Source: Jiangella mangrovi (GTDB lineage: Bacteria > Actinomycetota > Actinomycetes > Jiangellales > Jiangellaceae). From it: DNA of 64,000 bases. Location: contig NZ_JACHMM010000001.1 in NCBI RefSeq assembly GCF_014204975.1, positions 5,332,001 through 5,396,000 on the forward strand, read 5' to 3'. The first letter of the stretch is position 1. Every line of letters starts with the position of its first letter. The position numbers and the translations under genes are program-made. Positions 35,445 to 43,277 of this stretch are shown piece after piece. The notes beneath the pieces are model-generated. The model made no database searches and had not been told where the DNA came from. It saw only the letters and a list, made by a program, of their open reading frames with translations.

Positions 35445-35669
35445 CTACCTCCTTGCGTGTTTCTTGTGCACGGCCTGTCTGCTGACGCCGAGGGCGGCTC
35501 CGATCTCCTCCCACGACCAGCCCTGTTGGCGGGCGCTGTCGACCTGCAGGATCTCCAGCCGGTCCACCAGCCGGCGCAGCGCCGCGACCGCCCGCAACCC
35601 GACCCTGGGGTCGGCGTCGACGGCTCCGGTCGCCGCGTCGACCGCCTCTCGTGCCTCCGATCCGGTCAT
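35445..35669 (-). CDS. small helix-turn-helix protein, partner of the Clp-N protein
   Basis: A 74-residue protein with an N-terminal helix pair (VGLRAVAALRRLVDRLEILQVDSARQQG) and a C-terminal helix-turn-helix WSWEEIGAALGVSRQAVHKKHARR. It is encoded immediately before the Clp-N protein and probably represses their joint promoter, where two copies of GTCAAC-N4-G(T/C)TGAC overlap the -35 and -10 boxes. ATG 35669 lies 6 nt after the -10 box, so the mRNA should be leaderless. DNA binding and Clp-N domain are thus on separate but coupled chains. Confidence 0.85.
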   Translation of the reverse strand: MTGSEAREAVDAATGAVDADPRVGLRAVAALRRLVDRLEILQVDSARQQGWSWEEIGAALGVSRQAVHKKHARR

Positions 35670-35672
35670 GCT

Positions 35673-35716
35673 GTCAACCTAAGCTGACAGATGGTGGGTT
35701 GTCAACTCGCGTTGAC
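35673..35716 (-). promoter_or_regulatory. promoter with twin operators, HTH/Clp-N operon
   Basis: On the minus strand: -35 TTGACA (35700-35705), 18-bp spacer, -10 TAGGTT (35676-35681), start codon 6 nt later. Two 16-bp palindromes GTCAACTCGCGTTGAC (35701-35716) and GTCAACCTAAGCTGAC (35673-35688) cover both boxes, as expected for autorepression. Confidence 0.75.
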
Positions 35717-35754
35717 GACGGGGACTGTCGGTGGCGGGCGATACGGTCGCGGAC

Positions 35755-36411
35755 GTGACCGAGCCCGCGTACCTGACCGCCACCCGTGCCGCCTACGACA
35801 CCGTCGCCGAGTCCTATGCGTCGACCCTTCGCGACCATCTCGCGGGGGCGGTGTTCGACCGCGCGATGCTCGACGCGTTCGCCGGGTCGGTCGACGGCGA
35901 CGGCGGCGGTCCCGTGGTCGAGGTCGGGTGCGGGCCGGGGCGCATCACCGGATATCTGCACTCGCTGGGCCTGGACGTCTCGGGTGTCGACCTGTCGCCG
36001 GCGATGATCGACGTCGCGCGGCGTGCATGTCCCGGGGTGTCGTTCTCGGTGGGGTCGATGACGGCGCTCTCGGTTTCGGATGGGGTGCTGGCCGGAGTGG
36101 TCGCGTGGTACTCGATCATCCACATGCCACCGTCGGTGTTGCCCGAGGTGTTCGCCGAGTTCCGCCGGGTGCTGCGACCCGGGGGCCGGCTGCTGCTGGC
36201 ATTCCAGGTCGGCGACGAGGTCGTCCGGGTGGAACAGGCCTACGGTCACTCCGGTCTCGCCGTCGACGCGTACCGGTTGGCGCCCGAGCTGATCTCGGGG
36301 TTGCTGGCCGATGCCGGGTTCGCCGTCGAGGCGACGTTGGTGCGGGAGCCGGTGGCGTCGGTGCCGCCGGAGAAGACGCCCCAGGCCTATCTGATCGCGA
36401 CGGTTGCCTGA
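35755..36411 (+). CDS. class I SAM-dependent methyltransferase
   Basis: A 218-residue Rossmann-fold methyltransferase. Motif I is VVEVGCGPGRITGYL, followed by LDVSGVDLSPAMIDVARR (SAM ribose contact), SFSVGSMTALSVSD, and VFAEFRRVLRPGGRLLLAFQ. The acceptor substrate cannot be told. GTG 35755 is preferred to GTG 35731 because a TACGGT box (35742-35747) lies 7 nt upstream. Divergent from the HTH/Clp-N operon with about 85 bp between starts. Confidence 0.92.
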   Translation: MTEPAYLTATRAAYDTVAESYASTLRDHLAGAVFDRAMLDAFAGSVDGDGGGPVVEVGCGPGRITGYLHSLGLDVSGVDLSPAMIDVARRACPGVSFSVGSMTALSVSDGVLAGVVAWYSIIHMPPSVLPEVFAEFRRVLRPGGRLLLAFQVGDEVVRVEQAYGHSGLAVDAYRLAPELISGLLADAGFAVEATLVREPVASVPPEKTPQAYLIATVA

Positions 36412-36438
36412 CGTTCTGCCGGGGTGGTGAGGTGGGCT

Positions 36439-36574
36439 CCCCGTCCCCCTGCTGCCCAGTCTCTTAGCCGCGCAACCGCGCCTCAAGTCCGACGATGGAG
36501 GCGCTTCGCGCCGGAGGGCGGACTTGACCCGCGGTCCCGCGGCCAAGAACCTGGCACCTATCAGGGGGACGGGG
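36439..36574. repeat. long palindromic element, inverted copy
   Basis: Arms 36439-36490 and 36520-36574. Its first arm matches the reverse complement of the second arm of copies 1 and 2 (CCCCGTCCCCCTGCTGCCCA), and its second arm matches the first arm of those copies (ATCAGGGGGACGGGG), so it is inserted the other way round. The centre is different and holds its own small GGCGC-TTC-GCGCC hairpin. Confidence 0.8.
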
Positions 36575-36654
36575 AGACCCTGGGCACGCCTCGCCGGTCC
36601 GTATCAGTCCGCTCGGGCTGTGGACAGCGATGATCATCAAGGATCGCGTACATC

Positions 36655-36714
36655 ACCAGGATTACCCGAGCCTCGACACGATTACAGGCCTCGTGATGCA
36701 CGGGTAAACGTGGT
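36655..36714. repeat. dispersed hairpin element, degenerate copy 2
   Basis: Starts ACCAGGATTACCCGAGCCTC and has loop ATTACAGG where copy 1 has ATTGCAGG. The arms pair imperfectly. The preceding 60 bp also resemble the region before copy 1, so the repeat unit is longer than the hairpin. Confidence 0.65.
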
Positions 36715-36771
36715 GGGCAGCCCGGGAAACGCCGGGAATCCCACATCGTGGACCGCCGCCGGGGCCAACGC

Positions 36772-36866
36772 GCCGACTTCACTATGCAGAGCCGTCTTCA
36801 CTACGCAGAGCCGTCTTCTGCGCCCCCGCGCCAGGTCAGAAGACGGTTTCCGCTAGTGAAGTCGGC
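36772..36866. repeat. nested palindrome with CACTA/TAGTG ends
   Basis: GCCGACTTCACTA (36772-36784) pairs with TAGTGAAGTCGGC (36854-36866). Inside, CCGTCTTCTG (36811-36820) pairs with CAGAAGACGG (36837-36846). The GCCGTCTTC and TAGTGAAGTC words are each present twice in direct orientation. Confidence 0.7.
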
Positions 36867-36910
36867 CGGCGCTAGTGAAGTCAGCCACCACCCACCCGTC
36901 GCCAGACTCC

Positions 36911-37057
36911 CCCCGTCCCCCTGATAGCTGCCCGTTCTTAGGCCGCGCGGGTGCGGTCAAGTCCAAGCGCCCCCACCACAGCAGCGACCCAACCCCAGGG
37001 CGCGCGGACTTGAGGGCACCCGCGCGGCTTAAGAGAATGGGCAGCAGGGGGACGGGG
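36911..37057. repeat. long palindromic element, copy 2
   Basis: Arms 36911-36964 and 37006-37057 match copy 1 almost base for base while the 41-nt centre has diverged. It ends 35 bp before the stop of the DUF1905 gene. Confidence 0.85.
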
Positions 37058-37092
37058 GAACCCAACTCAACCCCACGCGCCCCAGCGAAAGA

Positions 37093-37542
37093 TCACGCCT
37101 CGGTGATCATCTCGATGGCTTTGGCGGCGCGGTCGTCGCGGGTCTGCTGACGCTTGCCCTCGGCGACCCAGTCGGCGTAGCGCTTGCGGTGCGAGAACGG
37201 CATCGCGTCGTAGGCGCGCAGCGCGGCGGCGTCACGCGCGAGCGCCGCGCTCAGCTCGCGCGGCACGTCGACCACCCGCGGCTCGTCGTCCAAGGCCACG
37301 ACCACGTGGACGGTGTCACCGACGTCGACGCCCCACTCGGCGCGCTGGGCCTTGCGCAGGCCGATCCAGCCGGCGCCGCCGTAGACGGCCACCGTCGTGC
37401 GGAACGCCGGCGCGCCGTTGACCGATACCCGCACGGGCGCCCGCGCCCTGCCGTACTCGGCCTTCGGGTCGTAGGGCAGCTCGAATCCGCAGCCGGGGCC
37501 GTCGTCGCCGATGAGCACCGCGTCGAACTCCGCCGTCGCCAT
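37093..37542 (-). CDS. DUF1905/YdeI (OmpD-associated-like) protein
   Basis: A 149-residue protein with an N-terminal DUF1905 beta barrel (MATAEFDAVLIG...GCGFELPYDPKAEYG, VSVNGAPAFRTTVAVYGG, VGDTVHVVVALDDEPRVVDVP) and a C-terminal YdeI-like helix pair (LSAALARDAAALRAYDAMPFSHRKRYADWVAEGKRQQTRDDRAAKAIEMI). Function is unknown; relatives are loosely linked to stress or antimicrobial-peptide tolerance. Divergent from the F420-type oxidoreductase, 34 bp apart. Confidence 0.88.
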   Translation of the reverse strand: MATAEFDAVLIGDDGPGCGFELPYDPKAEYGRARAPVRVSVNGAPAFRTTVAVYGGAGWIGLRKAQRAEWGVDVGDTVHVVVALDDEPRVVDVPRELSAALARDAAALRAYDAMPFSHRKRYADWVAEGKRQQTRDDRAAKAIEMITEA

Positions 37543-37576
37543 GCCGCCATTCTGCGCCCCTCATAGGGTCGAAGGC

Positions 37577-38026
37577 ATGAGCGACGACGCCCTCTTCCCG
37601 GACAGCGGCACCGACCTCGGACGACGCATCGACGAACGGCTCCGCGACGACCGCGTGCTGTGGCTGACGGTCGTGGCGCCCAGCGGGACGCCGCAGCCGA
37701 CGCCGGTCTGGTTCGTGCGCAGCGGCGACGACATCGTCGTCTACAACGATCGGCACGCCAAACGGCTGGACTGGATGGAGAAGAACCCCAGGGTCGCGCT
37801 GCACCTCAACAGCGACGGCGACGGCGGCGACTTCGTGGTCCTCACGGGCCGGGCCGAGATCCGCGAGGACGTCCCGGGGCCGGACGAGTCGCCCGGCTAC
37901 CTGGCCAAGTACGGCGACGAGATGACCCGCATCATGGGCAGCCCCGGGGCGTTCGCGCAGCAGTACTCCGTCGCCGCGGTCATCCACGTCGACCACGTCC
38001 GCGGCGCCGCGCCCGAGCCCGCGTGA
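37577..38026 (+). CDS. PPOX-class F420-dependent oxidoreductase
   Basis: A 149-residue flavin/deazaflavin split barrel: VLWLTVVAPSGTPQPTPVWFVRSGDDIVVYND, AKRLDWMEKNPRVALHLNSDG, VVLTGRAEIRED, and ending VAAVIHVDHVRG, matching the small F420-dependent PPOX-class family (TIGR03667 type). It probably uses reduced F420 on an unknown acceptor. ATG 37577 has a TAGGGT box 7 nt upstream (37564-37569), suggesting leaderless transcription. Confidence 0.9.
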   Translation: MSDDALFPDSGTDLGRRIDERLRDDRVLWLTVVAPSGTPQPTPVWFVRSGDDIVVYNDRHAKRLDWMEKNPRVALHLNSDGDGGDFVVLTGRAEIREDVPGPDESPGYLAKYGDEMTRIMGSPGAFAQQYSVAAVIHVDHVRGAAPEPA

Positions 38027-38254
38027 TCGACGACCTCATCCGTCGCGGACGAACCTGATCGGTCTCGAGCAGCTCACCGCGGCCGCCGCCCCGATCGCCC
38101 GGCGAGCCCCCGAACTGCCCTGACGGTGTCCGAACGCGATACGAACGCGGCTGGAACACGATCGGAAAGGCAGCCGCAAACCAGTGGAATCCGGGCGATG
38201 ACAGGAGCAAGATGGAGAGCACACAACCGCCGAAGAGACTCTCGGGGTGCATCC

Positions 38255-38953
38255 ATGTCCGGTCTCCACAACGACGCACCTGGCATGTTGCCGGTGCTCT
38301 CGAAGGGCAAACACCGCAACGCACGCAAGGGCGCGTGCTTCATGGAATTCGCGTCGTACCTCGCCGGTGAGCGCTGGAGCGACCACCCGTCCTGCACGCA
38401 CCCGCTGCTGGCCGCGGTCGCCCGGCTGGTGAACGACGCCATCTCCGACGAGCACCGGCCGCGCCTGGCGCCACTGGTTCCCATGGTCATCGGCGTCGAC
38501 TCCGACGACCCCCGCATGGACGTCGCCATCACGCTGCGCGTCGCCGCCACGGCGCTCCCCGTGGCGTCGGCCGAGCGCCAGCGGGTGCTGGCCGTCGCCA
38601 TCCTGTCCGCCGAGCGCATCCTCGACGACCTCGACCACCGGCCGGCCGGCACGCTCACCGACCGCAGCCGCGAGGCTCTCGACCGCGTGCCGGTGGCGGC
38701 GCAGTGGGCGCGCGACTTCGCCGAGGGCGAGCAGACCACGCTCAAGGGCTTCCAGCGCTATGCGGCACCCACGGCGGTCCGCTGCGCGGTCGAGGGCGTC
38801 GCCAACGCGTGCGTCTCCGACCCCGACGCCCTGCTGCACCAGCTGCTCGAACTCACCATCGCCGACTGCTCCGACCTGGTCGAGCCGCGCGGCCACCCCG
38901 ACCCCGCACGGTGGGCCGACGCCTGCCGGCTGACGGGGACGGTCAGTGTTTGA
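38255..38953 (+). CDS. conserved hypothetical protein
   Basis: A 232-residue soluble, mostly helical protein. The early block LPVLSKGKHRNARKGACFMEFASYLAGERWSDHPSCTHPLLAAVARLVND looks like the strongly conserved core of an actinobacterial family of unknown function. It contains two Cys and two His that could bind metal, and the C-terminal half has further Cys (VRCAVEGVANACVSD, TIADCSDLVEP). ATG 38255 with GGGGTG upstream is favoured. It ends two bases before the iron box of the next gene. Confidence 0.75.
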   Translation: MSGLHNDAPGMLPVLSKGKHRNARKGACFMEFASYLAGERWSDHPSCTHPLLAAVARLVNDAISDEHRPRLAPLVPMVIGVDSDDPRMDVAITLRVAATALPVASAERQRVLAVAILSAERILDDLDHRPAGTLTDRSREALDRVPVAAQWARDFAEGEQTTLKGFQRYAAPTAVRCAVEGVANACVSDPDALLHQLLELTIADCSDLVEPRGHPDPARWADACRLTGTVSV

Positions 38954-38977
38954 AGTTAGGTGAGCCTGAGCTAACTT
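38950..38977 (+). promoter_or_regulatory. iron-regulated promoter with DtxR/IdeR box
   Basis: -35 TTGAAG (38950-38955), 16-bp spacer and -10 TAACTT (38972-38977). The 19-bp box TTAGGTGAGCCTGAGCTAA (38956-38974) fills the spacer and overlaps the -10, matching the DtxR/IdeR consensus of actinobacteria. Iron-loaded repressor would block polymerase, so the downstream gene should be induced under iron shortage. Confidence 0.88.
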
Positions 38978-38984
38978 GGTGCGG

Positions 38985-40037
38985 GTGACTCATCGACGCC
39001 TGCCCACGTTCCTGCTCGCGCTGCTGCTCGGAGCCGCGGCCCTCACCGGCTGCGGCTCCGGCGACGGCGGTTCCGACGACGGCGGCAGCGCGGCTCCCGC
39101 CTCCGGTGACGACGGCGGCGCCGACGCGTTCCCCGTCACCATCGAGCACGCCCTCGGCAGCACCACCATCGAGGCCGCACCCGAGCGTGTCGCCACTTGG
39201 GGCCCGTCCGGCCAGGACGTCGCCGTCGCGCTCGGCGTCACGCCGGTCGCGATGCCGGTGATCGACTACGGCGGCGACGACGAGGGCGTGCTGCCGTGGG
39301 TGCGCGAGGCCCTCGGCGAGGAGGACCTGCCGGCGCTCGTGCCGAACGTCGCGGGCGAGGAGATCCCGTACGAGGCGATCGCCGACACCCAGCCCGACGT
39401 CATCCTGGCCGTCTACTCCGGCATCACGCAGGAGGAGTACGACACCCTCAGCGCCATCGCGCCCACCGTCGCCTACCCGGACGCGCCGTGGAGCACGCCG
39501 TGGCAGGAGCAGACCACGATCATCGGCGAGGCGCTGGGCCGCTCCGCCGAGGCCGAGGGGCTGGTCGCCGACACCGAGGAGTACCTCGCCACCCGGTCCG
39601 ACGAGTACCCGGAGCTGGCCGGCACGAGCTTCGCCTACGGCGCCGAGAACGCCGGCCAGCTCGCCCTCTACACCTCCGACGACGTGCGGGTGCGGCTGCT
39701 CGCCGACCTCGGCATGACGGTCACGCCGTACGTCGACGAGAACGCGCCCGGCGACGCCGTCTACTACGACGTCTCCCCCGAGCTGGTCGGCGACATCGAG
39801 TCCGACGTGTTCGTGGCCTGGTTCAACGACGACGCGGCGGCCGAGGCGTTCGCCGCGAACCCGGCGTACGCGCGGATCCCGGCGGTCGCGGCCGGCGCGT
39901 TCGCCCCTGTGGTCGGCGAGTCGTACGTCGCCGCCAGCTCCGCGCCGTCGGTGCTGTCGATCCCGTGGATGCTGGACGACTACCTGCCTCAGCTGGCCGA
40001 GGCAGCGGCCGCCTCCGGCGCGGGTGCCACCGAGTAG
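38985..40037 (+). CDS. iron-siderophore ABC transporter substrate-binding lipoprotein
   Basis: A 350-residue FecB/FepB-type periplasmic-binding fold protein. Lipoprotein signal MTHRRLPTFLLALLLGAAALTGC, a Gly/Asp linker, and then ERVATWGPSGQDVAVALGV, IADTQPDVILAVYSGITQEEYDTL and WSTPWQEQTTIIGEALG, the usual helices of siderophore binders. GTG 38985 is chosen because the -10 box ends 7 nt before it. It delivers ferric siderophore to a membrane permease that is not encoded in this window. Its 3' end overlaps the convergent flavoprotein by 49 bp. Confidence 0.92.
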   Translation: MTHRRLPTFLLALLLGAAALTGCGSGDGGSDDGGSAAPASGDDGGADAFPVTIEHALGSTTIEAAPERVATWGPSGQDVAVALGVTPVAMPVIDYGGDDEGVLPWVREALGEEDLPALVPNVAGEEIPYEAIADTQPDVILAVYSGITQEEYDTLSAIAPTVAYPDAPWSTPWQEQTTIIGEALGRSAEAEGLVADTEEYLATRSDEYPELAGTSFAYGAENAGQLALYTSDDVRVRLLADLGMTVTPYVDENAPGDAVYYDVSPELVGDIESDVFVAWFNDDAAAEAFAANPAYARIPAVAAGAFAPVVGESYVAASSAPSVLSIPWMLDDYLPQLAEAAAASGAGATE

Positions 40038-40963
40038 ACACCCGCGACGATCAGGTCCATGTTGATCATCGCGGCCGCGTCGACCCCTGCGGCGGCCGAC
40101 TTGATCACCGTCGCGAACACGTCGGCGACGTTGCCGGCCGCCCAGACGCCGGGCACCGCCGTCCCGCCCATGGGGTCGACCGTCAGGGCGGTGCCGACGA
40201 CCATGCCGCCGCGCTCCTGCTCGACCGCCTCGAGCCCGAGGCCTTCGACCATGGCGGTCCGGGCACGCGGGAGCGGCTGCACGACGACGGCGCCGGCGGG
40301 GACCACGACGCCGTCCTCCAGCTCGACCCCGGTGATGGCGTCGTCCTCGATCCGCAGCGCCGCGACCGGACCCTCGACGACGCGGATGCCGCGGGCCGCG
40401 AGGTCGGCCAGCTGGTCGTCGCCGAGCGCCGGCGCGGTGTGCGCGAACAGCGTGACGTCGGCGGACCACTGGCGCAGCAGCTGCGCGTGGTGCACGCCGC
40501 CGGGCGAGGTCGCGAGGACGCCGATCGCGCGGTCGCGCACCTCCCAGCCGTGGCAGTACGGGCAGTGCAGGACGTCGCGGCCCCACCGCTCACGCACGCC
40601 CGGCACGCCGGGCAGCTCGTCGACGGCGCCGGTGGCCAGCAGGATCCGCCGGGCGCCGACGGTGTCACCGCCGGCCAGGGCGACGGTGAAGTCCCCGGCC
40701 GCGCCGGTCACGGTCTCGACCGCGCCGGTGCGCACCTCGCCGCCGTAGCCCTCGATCTCGGCCCGGCCGGTCCTGTAGAGCTCGGCCGGGGCGGCGCCCT
40801 CGCGGCCGAGGTAGTTGTGCACGCCCTCGGCGGGCGCGTTGCGCGGCTCGCCGCCGTCGATCAGCAGCACGGAGCGCCGGGCCCGCGACAGCGTCAGCGC
40901 GCCGCTCAGCCCGGCCGCACCGCCGCCGATCACCACTACGTCATAACGATTCTCATCAGCCAT
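39989..40963 (-). CDS. thioredoxin-reductase-like FAD/NAD(P)-binding oxidoreductase
   Basis: A 324-residue two-dinucleotide-binding flavoprotein: VVVIGGGAAGLSGALTLSRARRSVLLIDGG at the start, LLATGAVDELPGVPG, the redox-like HCPYCHGWEVRDRAIGVLATSP in the second Rossmann domain, and the FAD-closing VPGVWAAGNVADVFATVIKSAAAGVDAA. The CPYC pair matches thioredoxin reductase, but such stand-alone actinobacterial proteins may act on other disulfides. Convergent with the siderophore lipoprotein. Confidence 0.9.
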   Translation of the reverse strand: MADENRYDVVVIGGGAAGLSGALTLSRARRSVLLIDGGEPRNAPAEGVHNYLGREGAAPAELYRTGRAEIEGYGGEVRTGAVETVTGAAGDFTVALAGGDTVGARRILLATGAVDELPGVPGVRERWGRDVLHCPYCHGWEVRDRAIGVLATSPGGVHHAQLLRQWSADVTLFAHTAPALGDDQLADLAARGIRVVEGPVAALRIEDDAITGVELEDGVVVPAGAVVVQPLPRARTAMVEGLGLEAVEQERGGMVVGTALTVDPMGGTAVPGVWAAGNVADVFATVIKSAAAGVDAAAMINMDLIVAGVYSVAPAPEAAAASAS

Positions 40964-41041
40964 ATCCCCAGCCTGCGCTCACCCCGCCGCCCACGCAAGG
41001 CTCGTTGCCATTACCGCAAGACCGGAATTCTCGCCAGCCCC

Positions 41042-41131
41042 GGAATGATCACGTTCAGCACCAAATCCCGCGCCGCACCACGATTGCAGGCCTAGTGGAG
41101 CACGGGATTACGTGCTGAACGTGATCATTCC
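41042..41131. repeat. perfect 20-bp palindrome enclosing hairpin-element core
   Basis: GGAATGATCACGTTCAGCAC (41042-41061) is exactly repeated in reverse complement at 41112-41131. The 50-bp interior contains AATCCCG/CGGGATT and the core CACGATTGCAGGCCTAGTG shared with the elements at 29524 and 36655. It lies between a flavoprotein start and an ankyrin gene start, so it is not at a gene end. Confidence 0.8.
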
Positions 41132-41187
41132 CAGGCGGGATCGGCGGTCAGGGGAGGTCGACACGGTGAAGACGCTAGAGTCGAGCC

Positions 41188-42441
41188 GTGCTCGAGTGGC
41201 TGCGTCTGGTCTACGCCGGCGGCACCATCGGCGGGACGCACTCCGCGAAACCCGCGCGCGCCGCCGCGGCTCTCGACCGCGTCGACCGCTCCGACCCCGT
41301 CGTCGCATGCGCGATCGGCGACGTCGACGGCGTCAGCGGTGCGGTCGCCGCCGACCCCGGCTGGGTGCACCGCCCCGGCGGGCCGCTCGCCCTGCCGCCG
41401 CTGGTCGCCGTCACGCACTCGTCGCTGGTCCGGCTGCCGGACTTCGCCCGTGGCCTGCGCGAGTGCGCCCGGGTGCTGCTCGAGGCCGGCGCCGACCCGG
41501 ACCAGACGGTCGCCTCGCCCGACGGGCATCCGCTGAGCGCGCTCTACGGCGCCGCCGGCCTCACGCACGACGCCCCCATGACGGCGCTGCTGATCGACGC
41601 CGACGCGAACCTCGACGACCACGAGTCGCTCTACCACTCACTCGGCGACCTCGGCTGCGTGCGGCTGCTGCTGGCCGCCGGCGCGACCGTCACCGGCACG
41701 AATGCCATGTACGCCGTCGCCGACCACGACGACGCCGACGTGCTGCGGCTGCTGCTCGAGCACGGCGGCGACCCGAACGAGCCGTCGCCGACCTGGGGGT
41801 CGCCGCTGCTGTTCGCACTGCGCCGACGGTGCTCGACGGCGTTCGTGCGGCTGCTGCTCGACGCCGGAGCCGACCCGGACGCCGTCGGGCCGGACGGCAT
41901 CGGTACGCACCGCGTGGCGCTGCGGTTCGGCCTGCCCGAGGTCGCCGCGCTGCTCCCCGCGACCGAGTCGGGCGACGATCCCCGCGAGCGGCTGATCGCC
42001 GCCTGCACGAGCGGCGACGGCGCCACCGCCCGGCGGCTGCTCGCCGACAACCCCGGCGTCGTCGCGTCGCTCGACGCGGGTCAGCGGCGGCTGCTGCCCG
42101 ACCTCGCCGCGGCCGGCGCCGTCGCGGCCGTCCGGCTGATGGTCGAGGCGGGCTGGCCCGTCGACACCCTTGGCGGCGACTGGCACGCGACCGCCCTCAA
42201 CCACGCCGTCTTCCGCGGCGACGCCGGGCTGACCCGGTTCCTCCTCGAGCACGGCGCCGACCCCGCCGTGCGGCACGGCTTCGGCGACACCGTCGTCGGC
42301 ACCCTGTCGTGGGCGTCACAGCACAACGAGGAGCGCGGCATCGCCGCCGACTGGCCCGGCTGCGCGCGGGCGCTGCTCGACCACGGCGTGGTGCTGCCCG
42401 AGGACTACGAGTTCAGCGAGGACGTGAGCGCGCTCAGGTGA
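41188..42441 (+). CDS. ankyrin repeat protein
   Basis: A 417-residue protein with several ankyrin repeats, for example ARVLLEAGADPDQTV, LRLLLEHGGDPNEPSP, FVRLLLDAGADPDAVGPDG and TRFLLEHGADPAVRHG, separated by short helices. No catalytic or membrane part is visible, so it should be a cytosolic protein-binding scaffold. The first ~70 residues are not repeat-like. GTG 41188 has a TAGAGT box (41176-41181) 6 nt upstream, suggesting leaderless transcription. Its end overlaps the convergent ppk2 by 8 bp. Confidence 0.88.
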   Translation: MLEWLRLVYAGGTIGGTHSAKPARAAAALDRVDRSDPVVACAIGDVDGVSGAVAADPGWVHRPGGPLALPPLVAVTHSSLVRLPDFARGLRECARVLLEAGADPDQTVASPDGHPLSALYGAAGLTHDAPMTALLIDADANLDDHESLYHSLGDLGCVRLLLAAGATVTGTNAMYAVADHDDADVLRLLLEHGGDPNEPSPTWGSPLLFALRRRCSTAFVRLLLDAGADPDAVGPDGIGTHRVALRFGLPEVAALLPATESGDDPRERLIAACTSGDGATARRLLADNPGVVASLDAGQRRLLPDLAAAGAVAAVRLMVEAGWPVDTLGGDWHATALNHAVFRGDAGLTRFLLEHGADPAVRHGFGDTVVGTLSWASQHNEERGIAADWPGCARALLDHGVVLPEDYEFSEDVSALR

Positions 42442-43267
42442 GCGCGCCCGCGTGGTCGGGCACGTAGCTCTGCAGGTCGCGGGGCGGACGCTGGTAGCCC
42501 TTGGCGGCCGGCCGCGGCGGCAGTTCCAGCGGCCGGCGCTGCACCTCGTGGTACGGGATGGTCGAGAGCAGGTGCGCGATCATGTTGATCCGCGCGGCCC
42601 GCTTGTCCTCGCTCTCGACCACGTGCCACGGCGCCTCGGGAATGTCCGTGTGCACGAACATGTCGTCCTTGGCGCGCGAGTAGTCCTCCCAGCGGCTGAT
42701 CGACTCGAGGTCCATGGGCGAGAGCTTCCAGCGGCGCATCGGGTCCTCGAGCCGCGACTGGAACCGTCGTTCCTGCTCGGAGTCGCTGACCGAGAACCAG
42801 TACTTGCGCAGCAGGATGCCGTCCTCGACCAGCATCCGCTCGAAGGTCGGGGCCTGACTGAGGAAGCGCTGGTACTCCTCCTTCGTGCAGAACCCCATGA
42901 CCCGCTCGACGCCGGCGCGGTTGTACCAGCTCCGGTCGAACAGCACGATCTCGCCGGCGGCCGGCAGGTGCTCGACGTAGCGCTGGAAGTACCACTGGCC
43001 GCGCTGGCGTTCCGTCGGCGCCGGCAGGGCCGCGATGCGCGCGATGCGGGGGTTGAGGTACTGCGTCACCCGCTTGATCGTGCTGCCCTTGCCGGCCGCG
43101 TCGCGCCCCTCGAAGACCACGACGACGCGGGCGCCCTCCTGCCGGACCCACTCCTGGAGCGTGACCAGCTGCGCCTGCAGCCGGAACAGCTCCTTCTCGT
43201 AGATCTTCTTGGGCACGCGGGCCGGCCGGTCGTCGTCTGCCGGTGCGGCGTCCTTCTTCTTCGCCAC
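42434..43267 (-). CDS. ppk2: polyphosphate kinase 2
   Basis: A 277-residue PPK2-family kinase that moves phosphate between polyphosphate and nucleotides. The P-loop is VVVFEGRDAAGKGSTIKRV, followed by GQWYFQRYVEHLPAAGEIVLFDRSWYNRAGVERVMGF (Walker B and lid) and YWFSVSDSEQERRFQSRL. Length suits class I single-domain PPK2. GTG 43267 has GAGGGGG upstream. It lies 10 bp after the ABC exporter pair and may be co-transcribed. Confidence 0.94.
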   Translation of the reverse strand: MAKKKDAAPADDDRPARVPKKIYEKELFRLQAQLVTLQEWVRQEGARVVVVFEGRDAAGKGSTIKRVTQYLNPRIARIAALPAPTERQRGQWYFQRYVEHLPAAGEIVLFDRSWYNRAGVERVMGFCTKEEYQRFLSQAPTFERMLVEDGILLRKYWFSVSDSEQERRFQSRLEDPMRRWKLSPMDLESISRWEDYSRAKDDMFVHTDIPEAPWHVVESEDKRAARINMIAHLLSTIPYHEVQRRPLELPPRPAAKGYQRPPRDLQSYVPDHAGALT

Positions 43268-43277
43268 GGTGACCCCC

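Larger units (their letters stand above)
36412..37092. other. 681-bp gene-free region packed with palindromic repeats
   Basis: It lies between two converging genes. In order it holds an inverted copy of the long palindrome (36439-36574), a hairpin related to 29524-29583 (36655-36714), a second palindromic pair (36772-36866) and another copy of the long palindrome (36911-37057). No coding region is supported. Confidence 0.65.
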
